From Glomus cerebriforme (Eukaryota > Glomeromycota > Glomeromycetes > Glomerales > Glomeraceae): DNA of 50,689 nucleotides. Below the pieces are notes generated by a model, which saw only the letters and a list, made by a program, of their open reading frames with translations, had not been told where the DNA came from and ran no database searches. The stretch lies in NCBI GenBank assembly GCA_003550305.1, contig QKYT01000587.1:20837-71525 (forward strand), given 5' to 3'. Positions 23,395-33,718 of the stretch are shown here, in pieces (the stretch's first letter is position 1; the number at the start of each line of letters is the position of its first letter). Made by a program: the position numbers and the translations under genes.

Positions 23395-23639
23395 CATAAA
23401 AGTTTGTTTTATTAAATTTGATAATATTACATGATCATACAATCCCATTTTTATGATCAAATTGCTAATTTAATTATATAATCGATTATATTAGGTAATC
23501 ACAACCCTTTTTATATATATGTCATCATTTGAAATTGAAAAAAATTTATTCTCATTTGCTTTAAATTACAAATGTGATGAAGCTATAATTATTATAAATT
23601 TCTGATTAATTTTTGAATAAAATATTGAAATAACCTAAA

Positions 23640-24340
23640 AATTAAAACTGAATACATATATAGTATATAAAATTGTTCATATCTTCATATTTTTCTGCAC
23701 TTTTACTTTTACTTTTACTTTTATTTTTGCTTTTGTCTTCATCATTATCATCTTCTTTATGTTTCAGGAGCTCTTTATTATTAATTTTATTCTTAAAAGA
23801 GATTAAATAAGATTAGCTAATAAAAGATATCATTTACAAATTTTAAGTATAATAAAGTTATAAAACTTACCAAGAAGTATTTTACTTTACACTTCATTGT
23901 TTTTGTTACTAATTTTAATTTGCCATATTTTGGGTTAAGTATCTTACACAGATTGCAACAATGAAGACCATCTTAACATTTGACAATTTTTTTTATTTGC
24001 AAACTTTTGGATGACTCACATTAATACCAGCAGTGATTTTTCCTGAAATAGCTTCTTATAATAAGCAAAAACTTCTGGCATTTTTTTCATTTTGATATTT
24101 CTGAAGGGTTAGTGCTGATATTAGTTGTCAGTAGATTTTTTTCATCAAATATAGAAAATATTGTCTCTTTAGTTTTGCTTGTTTCAATAACTTAAATTTA
24201 AAAATAGAAAAAAAACCTTATATTTTTTGAATATTGTTATTATAGAATAATGCGGTCTATTTGTGCTCCAAAAATTTATGAAAAAATTTGGAATGGTTCA
24301 AATTTAGTATGCTTTGACAGTTCCATACAACTCCTCCATT
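23640..24340 (-). pseudogene. Minus-strand coding relics, unidentified
   Basis: Reading downward from about 24340, short open pieces occur: IETSKTKETIFSIFDEKNLL, then KKCQKFLLIIRSYF, a Cys-rich patch, and finally a Lys/Ser-rich acidic tail (KSKNKSKSKSKSKSAEKYED, about 23750-23690). Splice-like signals separate some pieces. The arrangement could be a decayed zinc-finger/transposase gene, but no family is recognised. Confidence 0.3.
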
Positions 24341-24923
24341 GAAGGATGAATTTCTACTTTATTATTAATTTCATGATATTTTTTACTACATCCTAAAAAA
24401 ATATGTATATAATACTTAATAACTAGAACTTAAATTAATAATAAAATCAAAAATTCAAAAATATGTTAACCTTTATGAAATCATTATCATTTACACTTTT
24501 TAAGTAACTTTTAATAATTTAATAGTTTTCTGATCTCCTTTATGAAAATATTAAATTTTCCTAAATATTATAAAAAAATTTCACAAATTTTCTGAATCAT
24601 ATATATACTTACTTATTATGCTAATTTTTAAAAAGACAAGTCAATTCCATTATACTTACTCTTACTATAGATCAATTGTTTTTTAGTAAAATTTGCATAA
24701 TTTCAAAATTATGTGTATAATAACTCATTATAAAGTTAAATCCATATACTTACTCATACATCTTAGTTACTAAATTTGTGTAAAATTTGAAAATAAATCC
24801 AAAAATTTAAAATCTATAACAAAATGATATATATATATACAGATTATTACACAATTGAAAAAAAGATGATCGTTACCAATCATTATACATATTTTATTTA
24901 AATTCAGATGGCCTTTATAATTA

Positions 24924-25122
24924 TAGTAGAACTTCTTTATAATCATCAAATAATTGATTACATATTAAAAAAATCCAAAAATGTGACTATATAGGAGTTG
25001 TAACTATATAAAGGTTTTTCTATATAATCTTTATATAAGTTAGTTTTTTCAAAGGTGTGATTATATAGAGGAATTTTATATGATGTGACTATATAAGATG
25101 TGACTATATGGAGGTTTGACTG
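24924..25122. mobile_element. pogo/Tc1-type MITE flanked by TA
   Basis: The left end TAGTAGAACTTCTTTATAAT and the complement of the right end CAGTCAAACCTCCATATAGT match over about 20 bp. Both ends are bounded by TA dinucleotides (24922-24923 and 25123-25124), the usual Tc1/mariner/pogo duplication. The interior repeats GTGACTATATAGGAG-type words. The same end sequence starts another element at 50371. Confidence 0.7.
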
Positions 25123-25389
25123 TATAATATTATATAATCCGTATTTGTATGAATATATTTAATATTTGAAATCATATCATAATTAATGCGAAGTTTAGCG
25201 TCTGTTAGTATTTCTACCAACAGTAAAGCCTATAAACAACAAATGCTGTTAGTGCATTTGTTAAACCATAAATTTGTTAAAGAATAATTTTACATAAATC
25301 AAGCCTTTTTTTTTAAAAAATTAGAAGTTATTATAACAAAAATTTTTTTAATAGCATAAATTTAATCAAAATATATATTTATTAATATG

Positions 25390-27785
25390 ACATCTTATAT
25401 AGCCTCTATATCAATAAAGTTATAAATATCTGTAAGTTCTAGTAAAGGACATCCATAAAAATATGGTTGACTTTGAGATTTAAAGTCATACTACTGAATT
25501 AATGTAAGATTTAAGAAGTATTTTGTTCTTTAATGTTTATTTTTACTATTAATAAAACCTATGATAAAATATACCAAATCAGTAATATTATACAATTATT
25601 TGTTAAATAAATTAAAACAATTACCTGATCATAACAAATGTCTTGATCAGAAGTATATTCAAATAATTCTTCAGAATTCATATGAACAGATACATTGCTA
25701 AACTAAAGTTTATTATGATAACTATTAGTAGCATACATTATGGCACCATTTTTCAAAATAACTGATCCATATATTAATACATGATTTTCATCCATAATAA
25801 TTTTATGATTTTTCAATTGACTCAAATACAAATTTAGACAATCTGAAAAATTAGTAAATCTGGCTACCATTTTTGCATTAACATTAGATTCTTGTTTAAA
25901 AAAAGATGGTGAATTTTTAAGTAGAAATTTAAAAAGTTTTGTTGAAAACTTAAATGTACGAGAGGTAGTTGCCAAATTTGTTGATTGAGAAGTTACATTT
26001 GCAATTAATTGCCGTCGAATCTAATTATCAATTTTATATATTTATAAATTAATTTAATATGATATTGTGAAATATTATATTCAATACTATTTGTATTATC
26101 TGAGTTTTAACATTTTTTTTATTGCTTAACTGATAAGGAGATTTAACATAATCTTTGTGAAGGTTTTCATATGTCTCTGTAGTATATCCATTAATTATGC
26201 TAAAGGATCGAATTGAATCAATTATATAATACACCCATGAATGTAGTTTCAGTTAGGGATGGATCAGCTCGAATTATGTGATTTTGAGAAATTTTTATAT
26301 CTGGCAGATTTTAAATTAATATGGGCTAAAAATCTATTAGAATTAAAAGAAGCACTTATTCTTTCAAAATAAATAAAAAAAAAGAAAATTTATGAACTAA
26401 AAATTATTTTATTAAACTTAAACTGAATCGCTTTAAAAGTCAGCTTGAAATAGGATCAATGTCAAAATTATGATGATCATGAACTAACTATTGTTTGATG
26501 ACCAATCAAAATTTTCTTAATTGATCATTATCACATGAGCTACCTGTGTCTTTAATTTGACGCATGTAGCTCACATTTTTTTTAATGAAAGTAGAAGTGG
26601 AGCCGATGGTGCACCAAAATTGAGCTGATCATATTGCTCCCATCCCTAGTTTCAGTAGCTTTAATCTGGAGGGAGAAGTACTTTGCAAAGCTTTGATAAA
26701 TCTCTGTGACCAATTGTCTATTAATTTCTAAAAATTTTTAAGCATTAATAGATAGAGTCTGTTTTTATATAATATAATTGTATATACTTTGAATTTATCC
26801 AAATTACTTTCTTTAAATATTTCATATTTACTGATTTTATATATTTCATTCCATATTTCATATAGCTGTACCAAATCTTTATTTTTAATAAAATTTTTAA
26901 TAGTATTTTCTTTATATAAATTATTTATTATAAAAACTATCAAATTGCAATGTTCATCAGCTGTTAGTCTAGCAATTGATTATAACCATTTGTAAAGACT
27001 TTTAATCCAGTAAATCTTAGTATTGCAGCTAATCTACGATCTATTTCATCCACTAAAGAATTACAATGCTAGTTTCTTAAAATATCTCATATGTACTCTA
27101 TTAGATAATGAAATAGATCTAAATCAAAATGATGCATTCTATTGGTTATTGTGGCTTTATAGATATTTATATAACTTAAAATAAATAAATAATACAAATA
27201 AATATTAATTAATTTATAAACAAATTATGCAAACTTATGGAAATTTCCAAAAAAATTACGCATATTTTCAATGCAAACAGATTTTGATGAATTTTATTCA
27301 AAAAATTGGTACATATTATTATCATGCATTCGTGATTCTATTTTGTTTGCAGTTAAATTAATGTCAGTTAAACAAAAATAACAGGAAAAGTTTGACATGA
27401 CTGGCTTGTAAGTAAGATAATATGCAATTATAATTGAAATTTAAGGAAAAAACCAAATCTTCTCATTATTTAAATCCAAATATATGCTATCATTTAATAA
27501 TAAAATAGGATCAAGTAACACTTCTAAAGGTTTATGAAAGGTTTCACAAACAGCATTTTTAAAATTTTCAGACTGTTTTTTAGTATTATCCTTAGCTTTT
27601 AAAATCGGCAAGTATCCTAATAGCTATTTAGCATCTTATTTATTATGCCTCCAATTTTTAATATTGCCTATTGTCACAAAAATAGGATGAATCTGTTTCT
27701 TTCCTATTATATCAACATTTGTAGTATTTGAATATAATATTAAAGATAAAAGCTTAGCACCTATTGGTTCGAAATATTACAGTTA
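25390..27785 (-). pseudogene. Plavaka-like (CACTA-related) transposase relic
   Basis: Reading downward from 27785, the pieces come in the order expected for Plavaka-type transposases. They are TNVDIIGKKQIHPIFVTIGN (about 27740), KNWRHNK and LLGYLPILKAKD, ETFHKPLEVLLDPILLLN (about 27545), and SNFSCYFCLTDINLTANKI (about 27390). INGYTTETYENLHKDYVKSP follows at about 26190-26130. MVARFTNFSDCLNLYLSQLK lies at 25870-25810, and YDFKSQSQPYFYGCPLLE at about 25490. Many stops interrupt it, and a hAT MITE (26254-26648) is inserted just upstream of the INGYTTE segment. The family name rests on recalled pattern (PYR/Q-SNK-type motif, CxxC segment). It is solid as a transposon, less so as the exact clade. 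Confidence 0.65.
26254..26648. mobile_element. 395-bp hAT MITE inside the Plavaka-like relic
   Basis: The ends are TAGGGATGG... and ...CATCCCTA, with inner CAGCTC/GAGCTG complementarity. Both flanks are exactly GTTTCAGT (26246-26253 and 26649-26656), an 8-bp target duplication diagnostic for hAT-like insertion. There is no coding content. Confidence 0.88.
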
Positions 27786-28295
27786 GTAAATACTACAAAG
27801 TACTTCGATTTACAATACTTCGTAAATATTACGATCGTAATTATTACAGGATACTATGAGGTGAAATGCTTCAAAAATGTCACAGTTGGTAAATATTACA
27901 GAGTACTTCGATCCACAATACTTCGTAAATGTTATGATCATAATTATTATGGGATACTATGGGGCAAAATGCTTCAAAATATTACAATTTGTAAATATTA
28001 TAGAATACTTCGATCCACAATACTTCGTAAATATTATGATCATAATTATTATGGAGTGAAATACTTCAAAAATATTACAATTTGTAAATATTATGGAGTA
28101 CTTCAATTATAATACTTCAAAAAAGCTACGATTTGTAAATACTACGGAGTACTTGTACTTCGATCTATAATACTTCATAAATGTTATGATCTGTAGATAT
28201 TACAGAGTATTTTGACTATAATACTTTGAAAAAGTTACGATTCGTAAATACTATGGAGTACTTCGCCGTAAATTTATATAATTTTTACGATTTAT
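27770..28295. repeat. Complex tandem array with TACTTCG/GTAAATATTAC motifs
   Basis: About five higher-order units are visible, shortening to the right. They are built from CACAATACTTCGTAAATRTT, ACGATCGTAATTATTA, GTGAAATGCTTCAAAAAT and GTAAATATTACRGAGTACTT. Open frames here are by-products of the repetition. Confidence 0.85.
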
Positions 28296-28468
28296 AGGTT
28301 TTACAAAACCCTTTGTACTAAAAAATTTCCTGATGTAATTAAACTTGTAAAGTAGGCTAAAATACACTTACCATATGTATTTTGAAAGGTTATATAGGTT
28401 GGAAAAAGTTTTATTTAGAAAAAATAATTTTTTTTAAGTTATGTGATTGAACACAGCTTTAAAATCTA

Positions 28469-28700
28469 CCCCAGTATCGCCAAAAAATTTTCACCTCCAC
28501 GTGATTTCGGCCGGCATTATATATTCTCGGCCTGCATTAAGAAATTTAAGTATATGACAAATAAGATATGACAAATAGGATTTTCCATACGAAAAAAACT
28601 GGAATACATAGTAAAAATGGAAAACAGGGAGGGTATGACACCGGTGACAAAATTTTTAAAGGTCACGTGGGGGTGAAAAAATTTCCTGGCGATACTGGGG
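28469..28700. mobile_element. 232-bp MITE in the promoter of the LEU fusion gene
   Basis: The left CCCCAGTATCGCC...TTTTCACCTCCACGTGA is mirrored at the right by TCACGTGGGGGTGAAAAAAT then GGCGATACTGGGG, giving ends of about 38 bp. The flanks AAAATCTA (28461-28468) and AAAATCGG (28701-28708) match at six of eight bases, a possible worn 8-bp duplication. Each arm contains a CACGTG. The interior shares the GACAAATAGGATTT and GTAAAAATGGAAA blocks with 19680-19800. Confidence 0.78.
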
Positions 28701-28885
28701 AAAATCGGCATTAAACGTCCCCTTTACCTTGTGTTAAATATTTCCTTTTTGACAATTTATCCATTTCGGAAATGATCGGCAAAATGTGATTTTTTAGAAT
28801 TTTTTATGTTAAAAAAACGGCATTTCCCGATGTAGCTGAAAACGCAAAAATGATATATATATACAGTTTATATTACCTTCTATGA

Positions 28886-28916
<31 letters not shown>

Positions 28917-28917
28917 T
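28886..28917 (+). promoter_or_regulatory. T19-A12 tract abutting the start codon
   Basis: Nineteen T and twelve A lie directly before T-ATG at 28917-28920. The tract can fold back on itself in the mRNA leader. An upstream ATG at 28882 reads through the tract in frame with the main start, adding twelve residues (M-I-F5-L-K3-N) if used. The downstream ATG is preferred because it matches the usual LEU2 N-terminus, and any slip in the tract would break the upstream frame. Confidence 0.6.
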
Positions 28918-31900
28918 ATGCCTTCATCACGTAAAATTAAGGTTTTAGTTTTACCTGGTGATCATTGTGGACCAGAAGTTACTAATGAAGGTGTAAAGAT
29001 TTTAAAAACCATTTCAAACGTTAGAAATGATATAGAAATTGAATTACAAGAAGAAAAAATCGGTGGTTTTGCCATTGATGCTACAGGTATTCGTTTAATA
29101 TAAATACATTGTGAAACCAGATTTAACAGATAATAAATAAATTCCTTCATAACAGATTAACTGCCGAGATATTGTGTATTAAAAAAATCTATATTTCTTC
29201 AAATGATTTATTTACTAGGCAGTCCGCTTCCAGAGGCTACTTTAAAAGCTGCAAAAGAAGCCGACGCAATTCTTTTAGGAGCTGTTGGTGGACCAGAATG
29301 GCCAAAACCAATTGATTCAAATGATGCGTCAAAAGGTGTTGGTCCAAGACCTGAACAAGGTTTACTTGATATTCGTAAATCTTTAGATTTATTTGCAAAC
29401 TTAAGACCTTGTTCATTTGCAAGTGATTCTTTAATTGCTCATTCTCCTTTAAAAGAAAATGTCGTTAAAGGGACTGAATTTACTATTGTTCGCGAATTGG
29501 TTGGTGGTATTTATTTCGGCGAAAGAAAAGAACAAGATGAAAATGGCCAAGGTAAATATTAATGTTATACAGTACTTTGCTATTTATTTTTTGAGGAAAA
29601 TTATAATCATCATTACTTTTTTTTTTTATCGTAGCCTTGGATACTCTTCCTTATTCAGTTGAAGAAGTGAAAAGAGTAACACGTTTAGCAGCTCATCTCG
29701 CGTTGGAAAAAAGTCCTCCTGCAACAATACATTCTTTAGATAAAGCTAATGTTTTAGCTACTTCAAGACTTTGGCGTCGTGTAGTAACTGAAACGTTAGA
29801 AAAAGAATTTCCAAAAGTTCCGTTTAAACATCATTATATTGATGCAGCAGCTATGTTTTTAGTGAAAAATCCAACTACTTTAAATGGAATTGTACTTACG
29901 GAAAATTTGTTTGGTGATATTTTAAGCGATGAAGCTAGTGTTATTCCTGGTAGTCTTGGTTTATTACCTTCAGCGAGTTTAAATGGACTTCCTGACGGCA
30001 AAAGTAAATGTCTTGGACTTTATGAACCAATTCATGGATCCGCGCCTGATATATCAGGAAAAGGAATTGTTAATCCTATTGCAACTATTCTTAGTATTGC
30101 AATGATGTTAAAATATTCTTTAAACCTTCCTAGAGAAGCTAAAGCTGTTGAAGATGCGGTACGTAAAGTTTTGGATGATGAAGAATTTGGTGGGTTTGGT
30201 TATCGTACAAAAGATTTATTTGGTGATAAAACTACTGTTGAAGTTGGTGATAAAGTATGTGAAGTTCTTGAAAGTTTCTTGGAAGGACTTAATGCTGAAG
30301 ATCGTATTTCAACAACAATTCCGACTCGTGGTTTACTTTTACAAAGACCACCTGGTAGGCGTGGTATGACTATTTGTGAGAAGACAATTGCCCATGCGGC
30401 AATTGGTCTTCTACCGCCTGGCCACGTGAAACCCGGAGACATGGTTTGTGTTTCTGTTGATTGGACTTTAGCTTCAGAACTTACTTGGAAGGGAATGGAA
30501 AAAACCTTTAATATTATGGGAAGACCAAATATTTATCGGAATGATAGATTCTGGCTTGCTATTGATCATACAGTGGATCCTCGTATTAATCATCTTCCAA
30601 AACCTGCTGGACTTATTAAAGCAAGTGAAAATTTTGCTAAAGAAGCTAAAATTGTAGATTTTTATAAACCAAATCATACTATTTTACATACAGAATTTTA
30701 TCGTGAAAGAGCTCAACCAGGTCAAATGATTATTGGAGCTGACTCTCATAGCTGTTCTGCAGGAGCTGTTGGTGCTTTTGCTGTAGGTTTGGGGGCTGCG
30801 GATGTAGTTATGCCTCTAGTTACAGGAGAAACCTGGTTTAAAGTTCCTGAAACAGTTGAAATCAGGTTTATTAATAAACCATCTTTTGGCATCGGTGGTA
30901 AAGACACAATTCTTTATGTTCTTGGAGAACTTAAACGTAATACTGTAGCTTTTGAGAGAGCTGTTGAATATACAGGACCTGGATTAAAATATCTTTCATG
31001 TGATGCAAGATTTGCTATTTCAAATATGGCAACAGAATTTGGTGGTATAGCTGGTGTATGCGAGGCAGATGAAATTACTGCTGCTTTCATAGCGAAACGT
31101 AAAAATCCAGCTCATAAAAATTCAGCTTTATATTTCCGTGCAGATCCTGATGCACAATATGCCGAAACCCACATTATTGATTTATCAAAAGTTGATTCAT
31201 TTATTGCTTTATATCCTTCACCTGATGATGTTGTACCTGCTAAAGAAAAAGCAGGAATGAAATTAGATGGTGTATTTATTGGTGCTTGTACAACTGCTGA
31301 AGAAGATTTAATTTTGGCTGCTTTAGTACTTGAGCAAGGTTTAAAGAAAGGTTTAAGACCTTCTATTAACGGTATAAGAAAATGTACTCCTGGTAGTTTA
31401 CCTATTATTGCTAAATTGAGGAGACTGGGATTATTGAAATTTTATGAACAAGCTGGATTTGAAATTGGTGCCCCGGGTTGTTCTTATTGTATTGCTGTTG
31501 CTGCTGATCATGCTGGGGAAGGTGAAGTTTGGTTAAGCAGTCAAAATCGTAACTTTAGAAACCGTATGGTATATATAAATTTTAATTTCATTTCTATCTT
31601 TACGAGTCTGCTAACTTCTTTATTTTCTTAATCCTTTTTTTTTTAAGGGTAAAGGAGCTATTGGCAATTTAGCTTCAGCTGCTACTGTAGCAGCTTCTTC
31701 ATTTGAGATGGAAGTTCGTGATCCACGAGATTTAATTGACGCTATCGATAAAGAGAAATATCAAGAATACTTAGAACAATGGCTTGATTCTGGAATATCA
31801 ATTACAATTTCTGAACCAAACCCTATTCTTTATGACCCATCAAACACATCATCAGGTTCATCGTTAGATTTACCACAACAAACATCATTTACAGAAAGTA

Positions 31901-32580
31901 TTAAAGGAAAAGTTCAAAGATTTGAAGATAATGTTGATACTGATGCTATTATACCGGCACAATTTATGCCCGGTACAAGTGATGAGGATTTAGGTAGTCA
32001 CGCATTTCAGTACGTTAAACCCGATTTTGTACAAAAAGTTAAAGAAGGTTATAATATTGTCGTTGGAGGTATTGGATTTGGTAGTGGTAGCAGCAGAGAA
32101 GAAGCTCCCAGAGCTTTAAAAGGTGCGGGAGTTAAAGTCGTTATTGCTAAAAGTTATGCTTATATTTATAGTAGAAATCAGGTAAGTTATATATAAAATA
32201 AATATTTTATTTTATTTCGAAAAAACTCTTATAAATTAATTGCTCATTTTATCTTCGTGTAGCCAAATATGGCACTTTTAGGTATTACGTTAAATGATGA
32301 TGAATTTTATACATTGGCACAAGAAGGAGTTGAAGTTGAAGTAAATGTAAAAGATCGTAAAGTGATTTGTTGTGGTAAAGAATTTAAGTTTGAATTGTCT
32401 TTAATGGAAGAAAAGTTAATTTCTGCTGGAGGAGTAACAGAAATGTATCAAAAACATGGTGCAAGATTATTTAGGGCTGCTGTTGCTCCTGGAGGTAATT
32501 TAGGTGGTGGATGTGGCAGTGAAGCATCAAAAGACGGTGGCGATGGTTGTGGTACTGATTCTAGAGAATTGGCTTGGTAA
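28918..32580 (+). CDS. Fused 3-isopropylmalate dehydrogenase and isopropylmalate isomerase-like enzyme
   Basis: Five exons (28918-29086, 29219-29551, 29635-31568, 31648-32181, 32263-32580) join in frame to 1095 codons. Residues 1-~385 are a full LEU2-type dehydrogenase, which oxidises and decarboxylates 3-isopropylmalate with NAD. They show [18 protein letters not shown]-type and GAVGGPEWP motifs, [21 protein letters not shown], and [18 protein letters not shown]. After a ~25-residue linker, residues ~411-1095 are an aconitase-superfamily isomerase with large and small domains. It has [23 protein letters not shown] and cluster cysteines Cys719 (GACTT), Cys783 and Cys786 (PGCSYC), and the swivel-domain loop [13 protein letters not shown] near 957-969. 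No stop or splice signal separates the halves, since exon 3 spans the junction. The two steps are consecutive in leucine synthesis. The isomerase half is divergent (TGETWFKVP is homoaconitase-like), so its substrate is not certain. No targeting peptide is evident, which fits a cytosolic enzyme. Confidence 0.93.
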
Positions 32581-32690
32581 AAAGAATGGTGAGGATGTAG
32601 GGCGATTAAATTACACTTTGTTTTATTGTTCAATTTCGTATTTTAAAAAATAGGCACTTCTTATATTATTTAAACTCAATCATATTTAAA

Positions 32691-32703
32691 AATAAAATTT
32701 ATT
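32691..32703. terminator. Back-to-back poly-A signals shared by convergent genes
   Basis: AATAAA on the plus strand (32691-32696) is followed at one base by TTTATT (32698-32703), which is AATAAA on the minus strand. It lies in the 169-bp gap between the stop codons of the LEU fusion gene and the minus-strand gene, so both transcripts may use it. The role is inferred from position. Confidence 0.5.
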
Positions 32704-32749
32704 CTCATTTTAAATTTGTCAACAATAAAAAAAAAACGAAATTATCCAA

Positions 32750-33484
32750 TTATGAATTTTTATTAATCTTCCTTGCTTTCATATTTTCTTTGTCATTTTC
32801 ATCTTCTGACAATCTTTTCGCTATTGTTTTTTTGGAATCATTTCCTTGCTTTATAATTTGGAGGAAAGGATTAAGACTTATCCTTTGAGGATGGTTACAT
32901 GAAGATGCTCCATTTTTATTCTTTGCCAAATTATTGACGCGTTCATAATTTAGCAATTCAGTATTTCCACATTTTTCGTCATGAAATCCATAACGTGTAA
33001 TAGGCGTAGCACTTTTCGATTCTTCGCGTTTTGATTCTTTAATAATCGTTTCCTTACGTAATGATTCCAGAACTTTTCTATAAAAGTAAACAGCAGCAAT
33101 TTTTGGGAATTCCATTAAGTCTTTTTCTTGAAGTTCTTTGTTGTATTTTGATAAAAAACTTTTCTTCAATGATTTCCATATACGAGAATAAAGTTTTTCA
33201 ATATAATTTGATCTTGCTTGACGAATCCACTTGTCTTTTGACAATGTATCTTCTTTATTCTTGAGTTTATTAAATTCCTTATCCCAATCTTTACTTTTAA
33301 GCTTCTTACTAACTTCTTCTTCGAATTCTTTAATATATCTATTAACTTTGTTGACGAAATTCTTTTTGTAATCCTCAAGTTCCGAAGTAGATGCACGTCT
33401 TTCTTTCTTTTGTGCATAATATTTTCCTGCATCCACAAGGTATTCTTCAATCATAAAATCAATTTTATTCTTAAATTGTGACAT
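32750..33484 (-). CDS. Lys/Glu-rich protein of unknown function with KEN motif
   Basis: A single-exon frame of 244 codons starts MSQFKNKIDFMIEEYLVDAG. Residues ~1-150 are rich in Lys, Glu, Asp and aromatic residues with heptad-like spacing (YIKEFEEEVSKKLKSKDWDK), suggesting helical or coiled-coil structure. The C-terminal third is Asn/Ser/Lys-rich and ends KRLSEDENDKENMKARKI, which contains a KEN tripeptide (an APC/C degron in other proteins) and basic runs that could be nuclear signals. No signal peptide, membrane segment or known domain is seen. Codon use and lack of decay distinguish it from the transposon relics. It converges on the LEU fusion gene, with its stop 169 bp away. Function unknown. 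Confidence 0.75.
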   Translation of the reverse strand: MSQFKNKIDFMIEEYLVDAGKYYAQKKERRASTSELEDYKKNFVNKVNRYIKEFEEEVSKKLKSKDWDKEFNKLKNKEDTLSKDKWIRQARSNYIEKLYSRIWKSLKKSFLSKYNKELQEKDLMEFPKIAAVYFYRKVLESLRKETIIKESKREESKSATPITRYGFHDEKCGNTELLNYERVNNLAKNKNGASSCNHPQRISLNPFLQIIKQGNDSKKTIAKRLSEDENDKENMKARKINKNS

Positions 33485-33718
33485 GGTCGCTTAATAAATT
33501 ATAAATAGAAAACGTGAGAAAGGATATTAACATTCCTAGAACTGCTTCCAAATAATGTTTTTATAATACTAATACTTACGCGTTATTCGAGATCTTGAAA
33601 ACAATTAAATATTGATAGCAGAATGCGAAAAGTCAAAAACTAAGAACCAATTTAATTGGATAAAAGTTGTGACTCCACATGTTGCTGCATAAAAAATATT
33701 TGTCACATCAAACCATTG

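Noticed and set aside
27861..28112. Overlapping open frames of 60-83 codons
   Set aside because: Both lie within a tandem array and merely translate its repeats in two frames.
29087..29218. Frameshift or stop in the dehydrogenase
   Set aside because: A GT...AG intron (29087-29218) restores the expected AIDATG-SPLPEA sequence in frame.
30200..30677. Minus-strand frames of 67-80 codons
   Set aside because: They are antisense shadows of the strongly conserved fusion gene.
28918..32580. Two adjacent genes mis-joined rather than a fusion
   Set aside because: The junction lies deep within one continuous exon with no stop, no poly-A signal and no splice signal.
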